The translations under genes were made by a program, and so were the position numbers. From an uncultured Clostridia bacterium (lineage in GTDB: Bacteria > Bacillota > Clostridia > Christensenellales > Borkfalkiaceae): a stretch of 64,000 bases of DNA. The stretch lies in assembly GCA_944327625.1 (NCBI GenBank), contig CALVHL010000009.1, positions 1 through 64,000 of the forward strand, written 5' to 3'. Below are positions 17,565 through 25,025 of this stretch, one piece after another. A model generated the notes under the pieces. That model did not search any database. It had not been told where the DNA came from and saw only the letters and a program-made list of their open reading frames with translations. Numbering within the stretch: position 1 is the stretch's first letter; the number at the start of each line of letters is the position of its first letter.

Positions 17565-17663
17565 TTATCTTGCACAGTCAAGGACGACGTAAGAAAGGGG
17601 GCTCACCCCGTAGAATTCGTTTCTTTCTTCAAGACTTGCAAGCCTTTCATAAATCATTTCCAT
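17565..17663 (-). CDS. small peptide 1 of a three-peptide operon (32 residues), paralogue of peptide 3
   Basis: A 32-residue peptide, MEMIYERLASLEERNE at the start and YGVSPLSYVVLDCAR at the end. AGGAGGT lies 10 nt before the ATG at 17663. The same frame extends 38 codons upstream to 17777, but no upstream ATG has a ribosome site and the frame enters the promoter, so the short form is preferred. The N-terminal half predicts a charged helix; the C-terminal half is the GVSPLxYV block shared with peptide 3. It contains one Cys (residue 30). The function is unknown. Confidence 0.75.
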   Translation of the reverse strand: MEMIYERLASLEERNEFYGVSPLSYVVLDCAR

Positions 17664-17767
17664 ATTATCTGTTACCTCCTGTGGGTATATCCGCGTCAGG
17701 TCGTATCCCCTGCCGCATCGTATGCTTACGCATTGAAATACGAACATCTCCGTCCGTTTTCGTTTGT

Positions 17768-17796
17768 AGTATATCATCTGAAAAAATGTTAGTCAA
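17768..17796 (-). promoter_or_regulatory. promoter of the small-peptide operon
   Basis: On the minus strand TTGACT (17796-17791), exactly 17 nt, and TATACT (17773-17768). The predicted start is near 17761, leaving a leader of about 100 nt before peptide 1. Confidence 0.75.
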
Positions 17797-18000
17797 TGAC
17801 AAACCGCAAATTTTTTTAAATGTAGAAAATGTTTGATTATAACATAAATATATGATAAAGCCGATTATTTATGTTAATTTAAAGTGTTAAAATTAAAATT
17901 TTGTTGTAAACTTTCATAATTCCCAAAATTTAACATAACTGAACACTTTTAATTTCCCGTATAATATAACCGCTAAAATGTAACCTCAAACGCCGCGTAT
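17797..18000. promoter_or_regulatory. AT-rich intergenic region with nested inverted repeats upstream of the peptide operon
   Basis: About 200 nt of markedly AT-rich DNA in a GC-rich chromosome, with no gene. AACATAAATA (17841-17850) and TATTTATGTT (17866-17875) form a perfect 10-bp inverted repeat with a 15-nt gap. A second imperfect pair is TTAAAGTGTT (17879-17888) with AACACTTTTAA (17942-17952). A TATAAT at about 17960 faces the plus strand but no plus-strand gene follows. The arrangement looks like a regulator-binding upstream region for the small-peptide promoter. Confidence 0.45.
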
Positions 18001-18039
18001 AAAAAAAGTCCGCAGGCGGGCGCAAGCCTGCCTGCGGAC
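18001..18039 (-). terminator. intrinsic terminator of the M23 peptidase gene
   Basis: Stem GTCCGCAGGC / GCCTGCGGAC with inner GGC/GCC pairs (18008-18039), followed on the minus strand by seven T (18007-18001). Confidence 0.85.
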
Positions 18040-18064
18040 AGCGATATGGGGGGGGGAGGAATGA

Positions 18065-18730
18065 TCATTTTGAAGAAATTTCGAGATAATCCTCGGGGTT
18101 TGCAAGTTCCCCGTCGTCATATATTGCAAAGTGAAGGTGAGGGCCGAGCGCGAATTCCGCGCCGTTCGCCTCGGCGATCGTGCCTATAACTTCGCCGCGC
18201 GCAATGCTCTGTCCTGCTTCCAGCCCTTCTGCGGCATCGATGTAGGAATAGACCGTCTTTATGCCGTTATCGTGGGCTATCGTCACCGTCGTGCCGTTGA
18301 GACGGTCGCCCTCGACAATGCTCTCTATCGTGCCGTCGAGACAGGAAACTACCTCGGTGCCTGCGTCTGCGGCGAAATCAAGCCCGCTGTGGAAGTGATA
18401 GTGTCCGAGCGTCGCGTCCTTGCAGAAGACGTAACCCGTCACTATCTCTACTTCGGAAACGGGCAGGGCGAAGGTGTCGTCCGTCGCGGTGGGGGTATCG
18501 TCCTCGTCGTCATCGTCGGGCGTCTGGTTCTGACCGTCGTCCTCGTCGTCCTCGTCGTCGGGCTGCTCGATGTCCTCGTTGCCCTTGTCGACCGACTGGA
18601 AGCCCCTGCCCCAGTCGTTGGCGGCAAATACGCAGGTCACGGTCACCGCCGCAATCACCAGAATGCACGCCGCCAGGATAAGCGACCTTGCGATAAGCTT
18701 TCTCTTTGTCATCCTTTTTTGTTCGTTCAT
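18065..18730 (-). CDS. membrane-anchored M23 family peptidase, SpoIIQ-like
   Basis: A 221-residue protein with an N-terminal membrane anchor (about residues 13-35), a very acidic Asp/Glu linker (about 50-85) and a C-terminal LytM/M23 domain. Zinc ligands are visible in HFHSGLDFAADAGTEV and GPHLHFAIYDDGEL. This architecture fits SpoIIQ, the forespore partner of SpoIIIAH in the engulfment channel, or a cell-wall endopeptidase. The ATG at 18730 has AAGGAG 10 nt upstream. On the minus strand GTATA (18816-18812) and GGCAATAAT (about 18800-18792) vaguely resemble a sigma-F/G promoter, which would support the sporulation reading, but this is weak. No other sporulation gene is adjacent. Confidence 0.7.
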   Translation of the reverse strand: MNEQKRMTKRKLIARSLILAACILVIAAVTVTCVFAANDWGRGFQSVDKGNEDIEQPDDEDDEDDGQNQTPDDDDEDDTPTATDDTFALPVSEVEIVTGYVFCKDATLGHYHFHSGLDFAADAGTEVVSCLDGTIESIVEGDRLNGTTVTIAHDNGIKTVYSYIDAAEGLEAGQSIARGEVIGTIAEANGAEFALGPHLHFAIYDDGELANPEDYLEISSK

Positions 18731-18850
18731 TGTTCAAAACTCCTTGTTTTACTTTTTTTGTGCGATTGCGGAAGTTTGTCCGCAAGAAGATTATTGCCAA
18801 AGCCGCCGCGGTTATACGCGTCGAATAAAAAAATAAGAATTCCCGAAAAA

Positions 18851-19285
18851 TCAGTAGCCCCCGAAGATGATCGGCGAGGCGACTATCGTCCTGTCCTCCC
18901 TGACGCAGATATGCAGGTTGACCGTCCGACCGTACAGCCTTACCGAATAGGGCAGGTCTGCGGAACAGTAATAGTTGACGCTGTCAGACAGTTCTTCGGT
19001 GAACAGTACCTCGCCGTTTACCGAAGAAAGATAGCTTTCGACGTCAAATTCTTCAAAAGTCGCGCTCTCGCCGCAGACGTCTCTGAGCGTCAGCCGCACG
19101 AGCGGCGCGCTCTTTGCGTCGGCCGTCACCGTGCGACAGTCGGAGGAGGTGTGCCCCGTAAAGAATGTGTATTCCGTCGCCCCGTCGAAGGTCAGTCGGT
19201 CGGGGAGCGCGCAGAGCGCTGCCGCCAGAATGAGCGCCAGCCCCGTAAGTATTGAGGTAAGTATTGCCGCGCCGCGCACGAACAT
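18851..19285 (-). CDS. conserved exported protein of unknown function
   Basis: A 144-residue protein with an N-terminal hydrophobic segment (about residues 7-27), probably an uncleaved anchor, and a beta-rich external domain ending SPIIFGGY. GGGAGGG lies 8 nt before the ATG at 19285. It is upstream of the M23 gene on the same strand with 120 nt between. I do not recognise the domain, though the C-terminal IVASPIIFG pattern looks conserved in Clostridia from memory. Confidence 0.55.
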   Translation of the reverse strand: MFVRGAAILTSILTGLALILAAALCALPDRLTFDGATEYTFFTGHTSSDCRTVTADAKSAPLVRLTLRDVCGESATFEEFDVESYLSSVNGEVLFTEELSDSVNYYCSADLPYSVRLYGRTVNLHICVREDRTIVASPIIFGGY

Positions 19286-19374
19286 GGAAATAACCCTCCC
19301 GCAAAGTTTACGGAAGGGTTATTGCCTGCGACGGCGGGCTTTATTCGCTTTTGCCGTAAATTTTTCGGGGCGCG

Positions 19375-19400
19375 AAAAAAGCGGAGGATAAATCCTCCGC
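19375..19400 (-). terminator. intrinsic terminator of corA-fmdB
   Basis: Stem GCGGAGGAT / ATCCTCCGC with a 2-nt loop (19381-19400), followed on the minus strand by TTTTTT (19380-19375). Confidence 0.8.
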
Positions 19401-19472
19401 ATAAAAATTTCCGCGTTTATTTAGTTTGCGCCGCCGCACTTTTTCAGGCTTTCCGGGGCGGTCAGGCACAGT

Positions 19473-19670
19473 TTATCTGCAACCGCCGCAGGTCTTGCAG
19501 TTGCCGCTGCACTTCTTTACGGGCTTGCCCGTCGCCGAAAACATTGCGCCGCTGTAACATCTTTCGGCTTTGGCGCCGCAATGCGGGCAGAGCACTTCGT
19601 CGTCGTGTTTTTTGACCAATTCTTCAAACTCCCTGCCGCAGGCGGGGCATCTGTACTGTAAGACGGGCAT
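19473..19670 (-). CDS. FmdB family zinc-ribbon protein
   Basis: A 65-residue zinc-ribbon protein. The FmdB/CxxC-CxxC pattern is clear: YRCPACGREFEELV and VLCPHCG. A Cys-rich tail CSGNCKTCGGC is added at the C-terminus and could bind a further metal. The ATG at 19670 directly follows the corA stop (TAG-ATG), so it is translationally coupled to the magnesium transporter. The role is unknown; it is probably a small metal-binding regulatory protein. Confidence 0.75.
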   Translation of the reverse strand: MPVLQYRCPACGREFEELVKKHDDEVLCPHCGAKAERCYSGAMFSATGKPVKKCSGNCKTCGGCR

Positions 19671-20648
19671 CTATTTTCTGTTCCTCTTGTTGCGTTTTTT
19701 CGGCCTTCTGTTGAGCACGTTGGACTTGACGAGAAATACGCCCGCTACGGCGGTCAGCGCAAGCGTCACGCCGACGACCAGCCAGAACCACACCAATCCG
19801 TCCATCCCTTGGAAGGGAACGGGCATATTCATTCCCCAGAAGCCGGCTATCATCGTCGGTATGGCAAGCAGAATGGTTATGACCGTCAGTTTTTTCATCG
19901 TGTCGTTGGCGTTGTTGGAGATGACCGAACCGTAAGCGTCCATCGAGACCGAAAGAGTATCCTTGTAAATTTTACACATTTCGGCTGCCTGCCCCGACTC
20001 TATCGCCATATCGTCGTAGAGGTCCTGATAGTCCTCGCGCGTGGCGACCGCCTCGACCTTAGCCAGTTTTTCGTGCACTTTGGAGTTAGAGTTGAGCGAC
20101 GTCGAGAAGTAGACGAGCGAATTTTCAAGCTCTAAAAGCTGTAAAATGTCCTGATTGCGCAGCGTCTTGGCAAGTTCCGCCTGCACGCGCTGGCTCTTTC
20201 TGTCGATCTGTTTGAGGCAGTAGAGGAAGCGCTTGGCATTGCCGAGCATAAAGCTTAAAATAAAGTGCACGGGCTTGTCGCAGAACACCTTAACCCTGCC
20301 CGTTATGAAGTCTTTGAGCACGGGGTTGCCTTTGAGGCAGACGGTGATGACGCAGTTCTTGTTGTAGATTATAGCGAGGGGGAGAGTGGAGTAGGTATCG
20401 CCCGAATCTCTCTCCTCGATGACGGGACAGTCGACGACGAACAGCGAGCAGCCTTCGTCGAATTCGGTACGCGCTCTTTCTTCCTCGTCGAGCGCGGCTT
20501 TAATCATGTCCTCGGGCACGCCGGTATCGCGCGAAACGCTCTCGACCTCGCCGTCGGTGGGGCTTACCATATCCACCCAGCAAAGTCGCCTGAAATCGTC
20601 CAGACGGCTGAGCGCGGAGCCGCTGTCGGAAACAAAGTAATTGACCAT
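19671..20648 (-). CDS. corA: CorA-type magnesium/divalent cation channel
   Basis: A 325-residue CorA homologue. The large N-terminal cytoplasmic alpha/beta domain is followed by the long coiled stalk helix and two C-terminal transmembrane helices (about residues 262-282 and 294-315). Between them lies the selectivity loop GMNMP (signature GMN). A basic tail (RRPKKRNKRNRK) ends the protein. GAGGTG lies 5 nt before the ATG at 20648. It forms pentamers and admits Mg2+ or Co2+. It is coupled to fmdB. Confidence 0.9.
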   Translation of the reverse strand: MVNYFVSDSGSALSRLDDFRRLCWVDMVSPTDGEVESVSRDTGVPEDMIKAALDEEERARTEFDEGCSLFVVDCPVIEERDSGDTYSTLPLAIIYNKNCVITVCLKGNPVLKDFITGRVKVFCDKPVHFILSFMLGNAKRFLYCLKQIDRKSQRVQAELAKTLRNQDILQLLELENSLVYFSTSLNSNSKVHEKLAKVEAVATREDYQDLYDDMAIESGQAAEMCKIYKDTLSVSMDAYGSVISNNANDTMKKLTVITILLAIPTMIAGFWGMNMPVPFQGMDGLVWFWLVVGVTLALTAVAGVFLVKSNVLNRRPKKRNKRNRK

Positions 20649-20904
20649 AATTCACCTCTTATTCGATGCGCGTAAAACCTCTCCGCACCGAACGGCGAAT
20701 ATTCGCAGGTCAGGCGGAAAGGGTGTAGAAGTTGCCTTTAAAACTTGGGTTAGCGTCCATAATATCCCTTTCAAAAAAATTTTCTATAATATTATTATAT
20801 CCCACATTTACGGCATTTGCAACCCATTGCGGGCATAAATTAAGCGAAAAAAATGCGCCTCGCGGCTTGCGGCGCGCTTATCGCTCGTTGCAGTTTTGCA
20901 GAAA
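20649..20904. other. intergenic region between corA and the M1 peptidase terminator
   Basis: About 255 nt without a gene. It holds an AT-rich stretch at about 20770-20812 with several TATAAT-like minus-strand sequences that probably contain the corA promoter. Nothing else was recognised. Confidence 0.4.
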
Positions 20905-20944
20905 ATAAAAGCCGCGCCCCCGCCTTTTTGCGGGGCGCGGCTTT
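20905..20944 (-). terminator. intrinsic terminator of the M1 peptidase gene
   Basis: Arms AAAGCCGCGCCCC and GGGGCGCGGCTTT (20908-20944), followed on the minus strand by a TTTTATTTTC tail. Confidence 0.8.
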
Positions 20945-20953
20945 GAAATACCG

Positions 20954-22411
20954 TCAGATTATGGTCTTGCCGCTTAAAAATCCGTCAATCATTCCCTCGA
21001 CGTCGTACTTTTCGTCGAGCGCGGCTATGAGGTGTTCCTCGCCCGCGAGGGTGAATTTGCAGCGCTCGAAATAATTTCTCAGCGCACCGAAAAATCTGTC
21101 GTCACCCATGGCGGAGCGCAGCGCGTCGAACATTATCAGCGCCTTGTTGTAGGCAATGTTGGCGTATTCATAGTCGCCCGCGAATTGGTCGAGCGACCTC
21201 GTCATGGTCGTGTCCGCCTCGCCGAAAATCTGGCTGTAAACCGAATAGTACGCCCTGTATGCCCGCGTCGCCGCGTCGAGCATCGCCGTCCGCGTGAAGC
21301 CGTAGACGGGGTTGCTCTCGAAGAAGCAGAGCGTCGAATATTCGGCAAGCCCCTCGTCCTGCCACGCGGCGCGTACCTGATCGCTGCCGACCATTGCATA
21401 CCACCATTGGTGCGCCGTTTCGTGTACTGTCGTATATACCGCGTCGGACGTATCAAGGTCGTCGTCAATCATTACGAGCGCGGGGTATTCCATTCCGCTC
21501 ACCGAAAGCGAGGTCATGGCGACGGACAGGGTGGGATAGGCGTATTCCCCGAATTTCTCCGAAAAGTATTCAAGGCTCGCCGCGGCAACTTCCCCGACCT
21601 TTGCGGGTGCCTGGTCGCCCGTATAGTATACGGTTATCGTCGTGTCGCCCGTCCTGACGCTCTCGGTCGAAAAGCCGTCCGAAAGCACCGCCGCAAAATC
21701 GCGCGCGTTTTCGAGCGAATAGCTTACGATAATCTTGCCTTCCGCCGCCGTGCGGCTCGTCTCTTTGCCGCTCGTCGCAGCAATATAGTTTTCGGGCAAG
21801 GTGAAGGTCACCTTATAGTCGGCGCACTCCGACACGAACGGATCGCCCGTCGGATAGTACGGCGTCTGCACGAACCCTTCGCCCGTGTACGCGCAGAGCA
21901 CGGGGTAGAAATTGCCGAGGTTGACGCAGTTTTCCTCCGTCACGCCCGTGCGGTGGTTTACTTTTGCGAGAGTGAGGGTATAAGAGATAGTGACGCTCGC
22001 GCGTTCGTCGGGGAATACGCTCGCGGGCAGGGCGACGCTTAAAATATTTTCGTCCTCGCCGCACACCTCCCACGCCGAACAGCCCTCTACGGAGGTTATC
22101 TCCATTCCGCCGTAGTTCGTTCCGTCATAGTACGCCGCCGACTGGCTCTCGCGGCTGACGGGCGAGTAGGTCGCCCCTTCGCGGTAGGCGTTGCCCCACA
22201 GGTTGAATTTAAGGTCGCTTATCTCGCTCCCCGTGTCGTTGAAATAGTCGAAAGTCACCGTTCCCGTAAGCGTGCGTTCCTCGGCGGAATATGTCGCGCT
22301 GATGTCGTAGGAACAGAGTTTTTCTTCTTCGCCGCCGCAGGCTGCGGTCGGCAGTGTGAAAAGCGCCGCAAGCGCGGCAAGCAAGAGAGAGGTTGTCTTT
22401 TTCATATTCAT
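20954..22411 (-). CDS. M1-family metallopeptidase lipoprotein
   Basis: A 485-residue lipoprotein with a lipobox ending in TAAC near residue 24. The gluzincin motif is complete: HETAH at residues 330-334 followed by Glu353 (HExxH-18-E), with QWW directly after as in M1 aminopeptidases. The GAMEN exopeptidase motif is replaced by SGMEYPALV, so aminopeptidase activity is likely but not certain. It should act at the outer face of the membrane. The start is uncertain: ATG 22411 and ATG 22405 are both plausible, with GGAGG 15 nt upstream. A longer frame to 22498 would run through the divergent promoter region and is rejected. Confidence 0.8.
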   Translation of the reverse strand: MNMKKTTSLLLAALAALFTLPTAACGGEEEKLCSYDISATYSAEERTLTGTVTFDYFNDTGSEISDLKFNLWGNAYREGATYSPVSRESQSAAYYDGTNYGGMEITSVEGCSAWEVCGEDENILSVALPASVFPDERASVTISYTLTLAKVNHRTGVTEENCVNLGNFYPVLCAYTGEGFVQTPYYPTGDPFVSECADYKVTFTLPENYIAATSGKETSRTAAEGKIIVSYSLENARDFAAVLSDGFSTESVRTGDTTITVYYTGDQAPAKVGEVAAASLEYFSEKFGEYAYPTLSVAMTSLSVSGMEYPALVMIDDDLDTSDAVYTTVHETAHQWWYAMVGSDQVRAAWQDEGLAEYSTLCFFESNPVYGFTRTAMLDAATRAYRAYYSVYSQIFGEADTTMTRSLDQFAGDYEYANIAYNKALIMFDALRSAMGDDRFFGALRNYFERCKFTLAGEEHLIAALDEKYDVEGMIDGFLSGKTII

Positions 22412-22479
22412 AAGGTATGCGCCTGTCCTCCGCCATAGAACAAGTAACCTTTTTGCGCGGCGCAAAATAGTATGGGAGT

Positions 22480-23142
22480 ATGAAAATCTGCGTATCAACG
22501 AGGAACAGACTGCCCTCCGACGCGCGTCTGCCCGAATGCGACATCGCCGTATTCAATTTTTCCGCGCTCGGCGAGGTCGACTATGAGAGCGAACTTTCGG
22601 GCAGGAGCAACCGCTTTGAAGAGTTGGCAAGGCTGTCCGCAGCTTCGGGGTGCGGCGTATTGTGCGGCTGCCATACGGACAGCCGCGGGCTCAAACGCCG
22701 TTCGGTGGCGGCGGCGGACAAGGGCAGACTGCTCGGCATAACCGATATGCGCAGGGTGCTCGACGGCGATTTCGTCAGGGCGGGTTCGGGGCTGGGCGTA
22801 TACCGCCTCGGCGGTTATTCGGTCGGGCTGATAATCGACAGCGATCTGTATTTCGCGGACGACATGGCGGCGCTTTCGGCGTGCGGGTGCAATCTCGTCG
22901 TCGCCATCTTGCGCGAGGTTGCGGACGAAATGCCGCCGCTCATAATAAGAAGCTATGCCTATCTCTACGGCGTTCCCGTCGTAATGGCGGCGCAGGGCGC
23001 GGCGTATTTTGCCGACGTGACGGGGGTAATCGCCTCGTCAAATCAGTCGCTCTGCACATTCGAGACGGCGTCCCGTCCCGCCTGTCGGCTGGTGACCGAG
23101 CGGCGCAGGGGGCTTGCCGAGCGGGAGGCGGGCGACTATTGA
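22480..23142 (+). CDS. nitrilase-superfamily-like protein lacking the catalytic triad
   Basis: A 220-residue protein with the carbon-nitrogen hydrolase layout: an N-terminal DIAVFNFSALGEV, a middle GKGR-type loop, GVYRLGGYSVGLIIDSDLY where nitrilases have GlaICyDlrFPE, and NLVVAIL. The catalytic Cys position is Asp (residue 120), and the Lys of the usual yRKxHL is absent (LGITDM). It is therefore probably a non-catalytic homologue. No good Shine-Dalgarno sequence; TAGTAT (22468-22473) ends 6 nt before the ATG, so the mRNA may be leaderless. It is divergent from the M1 peptidase. Confidence 0.55.
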   Translation: MKICVSTRNRLPSDARLPECDIAVFNFSALGEVDYESELSGRSNRFEELARLSAASGCGVLCGCHTDSRGLKRRSVAAADKGRLLGITDMRRVLDGDFVRAGSGLGVYRLGGYSVGLIIDSDLYFADDMAALSACGCNLVVAILREVADEMPPLIIRSYAYLYGVPVVMAAQGAAYFADVTGVIASSNQSLCTFETASRPACRLVTERRRGLAEREAGDY

Positions 23143-23171
23143 AAAAATTTTTCCGCATTGCCGCAAACGGG

Positions 23172-23200
23172 TTGTCTTTTGCTCGGCGGTATAGTATAAT
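23172..23200 (+). promoter_or_regulatory. promoter of the yicC operon
   Basis: TTGTCT (23172-23177), 17 nt, TATAAT (23195-23200). The yicC ATG lies 34 nt downstream with GGAG before it. Confidence 0.75.
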
Positions 23201-23234
23201 GTATAAGCAATAATATCGTTCGGAGCAATTTGCT

Positions 23235-24110
23235 ATGTACAGCATGACAGGTTACGGCAGAGGCGAATACAGACAGGGCGGGCTTGAACTCACCGCCGAA
23301 ATCAAGACGGTCAACAACCGCTATCTCGACATATCCGTCAAATGCCCGCGCGTATTCGTCGCCTCGGAGGAGGTGGTGCGCGGCATAGTCAGGGACAAGT
23401 TGACGAGAGGTCATGCGGACGTATTCATCACCTTTACCGACAAGCGCGAAAAGGCGCGCAGCCTCTATCTCGACGTCGGCGCGGCAAAGGCGTACGTTGA
23501 GGCGGCGGCAAAGATAAAGGAGCTCTTTCCCCAGCTTGCCGACGACGTGACGGTGTCGTCGCTCATGCGGCAGACCGACATTGTAAGGCAGGAGGAAGCG
23601 TCCGGCGCGGACGAGGAAATGCTGCGCGCGCTCGAAACGGCGCTCAAAGCCGCGCTCGAAAATCTCGACCTCATGCGAGATAGAGAGGGCAAAAAGCTCG
23701 CCGAAGATATGCTCGGCAGGGTTGATACGATTGAACGCATAGTCGGCGAAGTGGTGCTCCGCGCGCCGCTCGTCGCCGAGGACTATAAAAAGAGGCTGGA
23801 AGAAAAGGTAAGGGGCTATCTCGACGGGGTAAATCCCGACGAGGGCAGGCTGCTCACCGAGGTCGCCGTGTTTGCCGACAAGAGCAACATCGACGAAGAA
23901 CTCACCCGCCTCAAATCGCACATAGCGCAGTTCAGGGAGATATGCAATCTCCGTCTGGTCGGCAGAAAGCTCGACTTCCTCGTGCAGGAATTCAACCGCG
24001 AGGCAAATACGATGTGTTCCAAGTCCAACGACATAGTCATCACGAGGCTGGGGCTGGAACTCAAAAACGAAATAGAAAAAATAAGGGAACAGGTACAGAA
24101 TATTGAATAA
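23235..24110 (+). CDS. yicC: YicC family endoribonuclease
   Basis: A 291-residue member of the YicC/YloC family, known in other bacteria as an RNA endonuclease. The N-terminal signature MYSMTGYGRGE is intact, as is TVNNRYLDISVK. The C-terminal conserved KSHIAQFREI and LDFLVQEFNREANTMCSK are present. GGAG lies 9 nt before the ATG. It begins the operon yicC-gmk-rpoZ and overlaps gmk by 8 nt. Confidence 0.92.
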   Translation: MYSMTGYGRGEYRQGGLELTAEIKTVNNRYLDISVKCPRVFVASEEVVRGIVRDKLTRGHADVFITFTDKREKARSLYLDVGAAKAYVEAAAKIKELFPQLADDVTVSSLMRQTDIVRQEEASGADEEMLRALETALKAALENLDLMRDREGKKLAEDMLGRVDTIERIVGEVVLRAPLVAEDYKKRLEEKVRGYLDGVNPDEGRLLTEVAVFADKSNIDEELTRLKSHIAQFREICNLRLVGRKLDFLVQEFNREANTMCSKSNDIVITRLGLELKNEIEKIREQVQNIE

Positions 24111-24666
24111 AGGTACGCTTCTCGTCCTGTCGGGACCTTCGGGCGTAGGCAAGGGAACGATCGTCGGCGAGATTTTGAAGCGCAGAAAAGCTGCGCTTTC
24201 GGTGTCGTGCACAACTCGCGCGCCGAGAGAGGGCGAAGTCGACGGCGTAAGCTACTTTTTCCTCACCAGAGACAAATTTGAAAAAATGATAGAGGAGGAC
24301 GGGTTCCTCGAATATTCCCGCCACTTCGACAACCTCTACGGCACGCCGAGAAAGTTCGTCGAAGACAAGCTTTCGGAGGGCGACGTCATACTCGAAATAG
24401 ACGTCGACGGCGCGCTCAACGTCAAGAAAGCCTATCCGCAGGCGGTGCTCGTTATGATAGCCCCGCCCGACAGAGCGGCGCTCCGCGCAAGGCTCGAATG
24501 GCGCGGAACGGAGGACGAGCAAGTAATCGCCCGCAGAATGGAGAGGGCGGACTATGAACTGTCGAAAAGCCCGCTCTATGACTATGTAATAGTAAACGAC
24601 GACCTCGGCAAAGCCGTGGGGCAAGTCATCCAGATACTCGAAAAAGGAGATATAATAAATGATTAA
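24103..24666 (+). CDS. gmk: guanylate kinase
   Basis: A 187-residue kinase phosphorylating GMP to GDP. The P-loop GPSGVGKGT is at residues 11-19, then SCTTRAPREGEVDGVSYFF (GMP site) and LEIDVDGALNVK. The start is TTG at 24103, overlapping the end of yicC, with AAGGGAACAGG upstream. No ATG is available near the N-terminus. The order yicC-gmk-rpoZ is the usual one in Firmicutes. Confidence 0.94.
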   Translation: MNKGTLLVLSGPSGVGKGTIVGEILKRRKAALSVSCTTRAPREGEVDGVSYFFLTRDKFEKMIEEDGFLEYSRHFDNLYGTPRKFVEDKLSEGDVILEIDVDGALNVKKAYPQAVLVMIAPPDRAALRARLEWRGTEDEQVIARRMERADYELSKSPLYDYVIVNDDLGKAVGQVIQILEKGDIIND

Positions 24667-24880
24667 CGTACCCGCAGTAGATTCACTCATCGAAAAACTC
24701 GGTCACGACGGTCAGCCCGCTTCGCGCTACGAACTGTGCGTAGTCGTCGCCAAGCGCGCGCGTCAGCTCATAGAGCAGAACAGCGTCAACAACGTCAACG
24801 AAAATCCCGGCAAGCTCAAAGAAATTGCCCTTGCCTGCGATGAGATCGAAGAAGGCAAAATCAAATCGGTCAAGGACTGA
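24659..24880 (+). CDS. rpoZ: RNA polymerase omega subunit
   Basis: A 73-residue omega subunit, which assists beta-prime folding and RNA polymerase assembly. Typical features are SRYELCVVVAKRARQL and the C-terminal IALACDEIEEGKI. The ATG overlaps the gmk stop region, with AAAAGGAG upstream. Length is normal. Confidence 0.9.
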   Translation: MINVPAVDSLIEKLGHDGQPASRYELCVVVAKRARQLIEQNSVNNVNENPGKLKEIALACDEIEEGKIKSVKD

Positions 24881-24890
24881 AAAAAGGTGG

Positions 24891-24914
24891 ATATTACGGC
24901 TTGCGCCGTAATAT
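24891..24914 (+). terminator. hairpin after rpoZ, weak terminator
   Basis: A perfect stem ATATTACGGC / GCCGTAATAT with loop TTGC (24891-24914). The tail TTCATATTAC is only partly T-rich, so it may end or only attenuate transcription before priA. Confidence 0.45.
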
Positions 24915-24936
24915 TTCATATTACAGCAAAATTGGC

Positions 24937-24971
24937 GTTAGTTGCGGCATATATGCGGGGCAATTGCCCGC
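24937..24971. repeat. dispersed repeat copy in reverse orientation plus a GGGCAATTGCCC palindrome
   Basis: GTTAGTTGCGGCATATATGC (24937-24956) and the following GGGGCAATTG to 24966 are the reverse complement of the unit found at 15495-15524. A perfect 12-nt palindrome GGGCAATTGCCC overlaps its end. It sits between rpoZ and priA. Confidence 0.7.
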
Positions 24972-25025
24972 TTGCGGCATAAAAACAAGCGCGTTTTGCC
25001 CGAAACTGTACGGAAGTTTGAAGCT

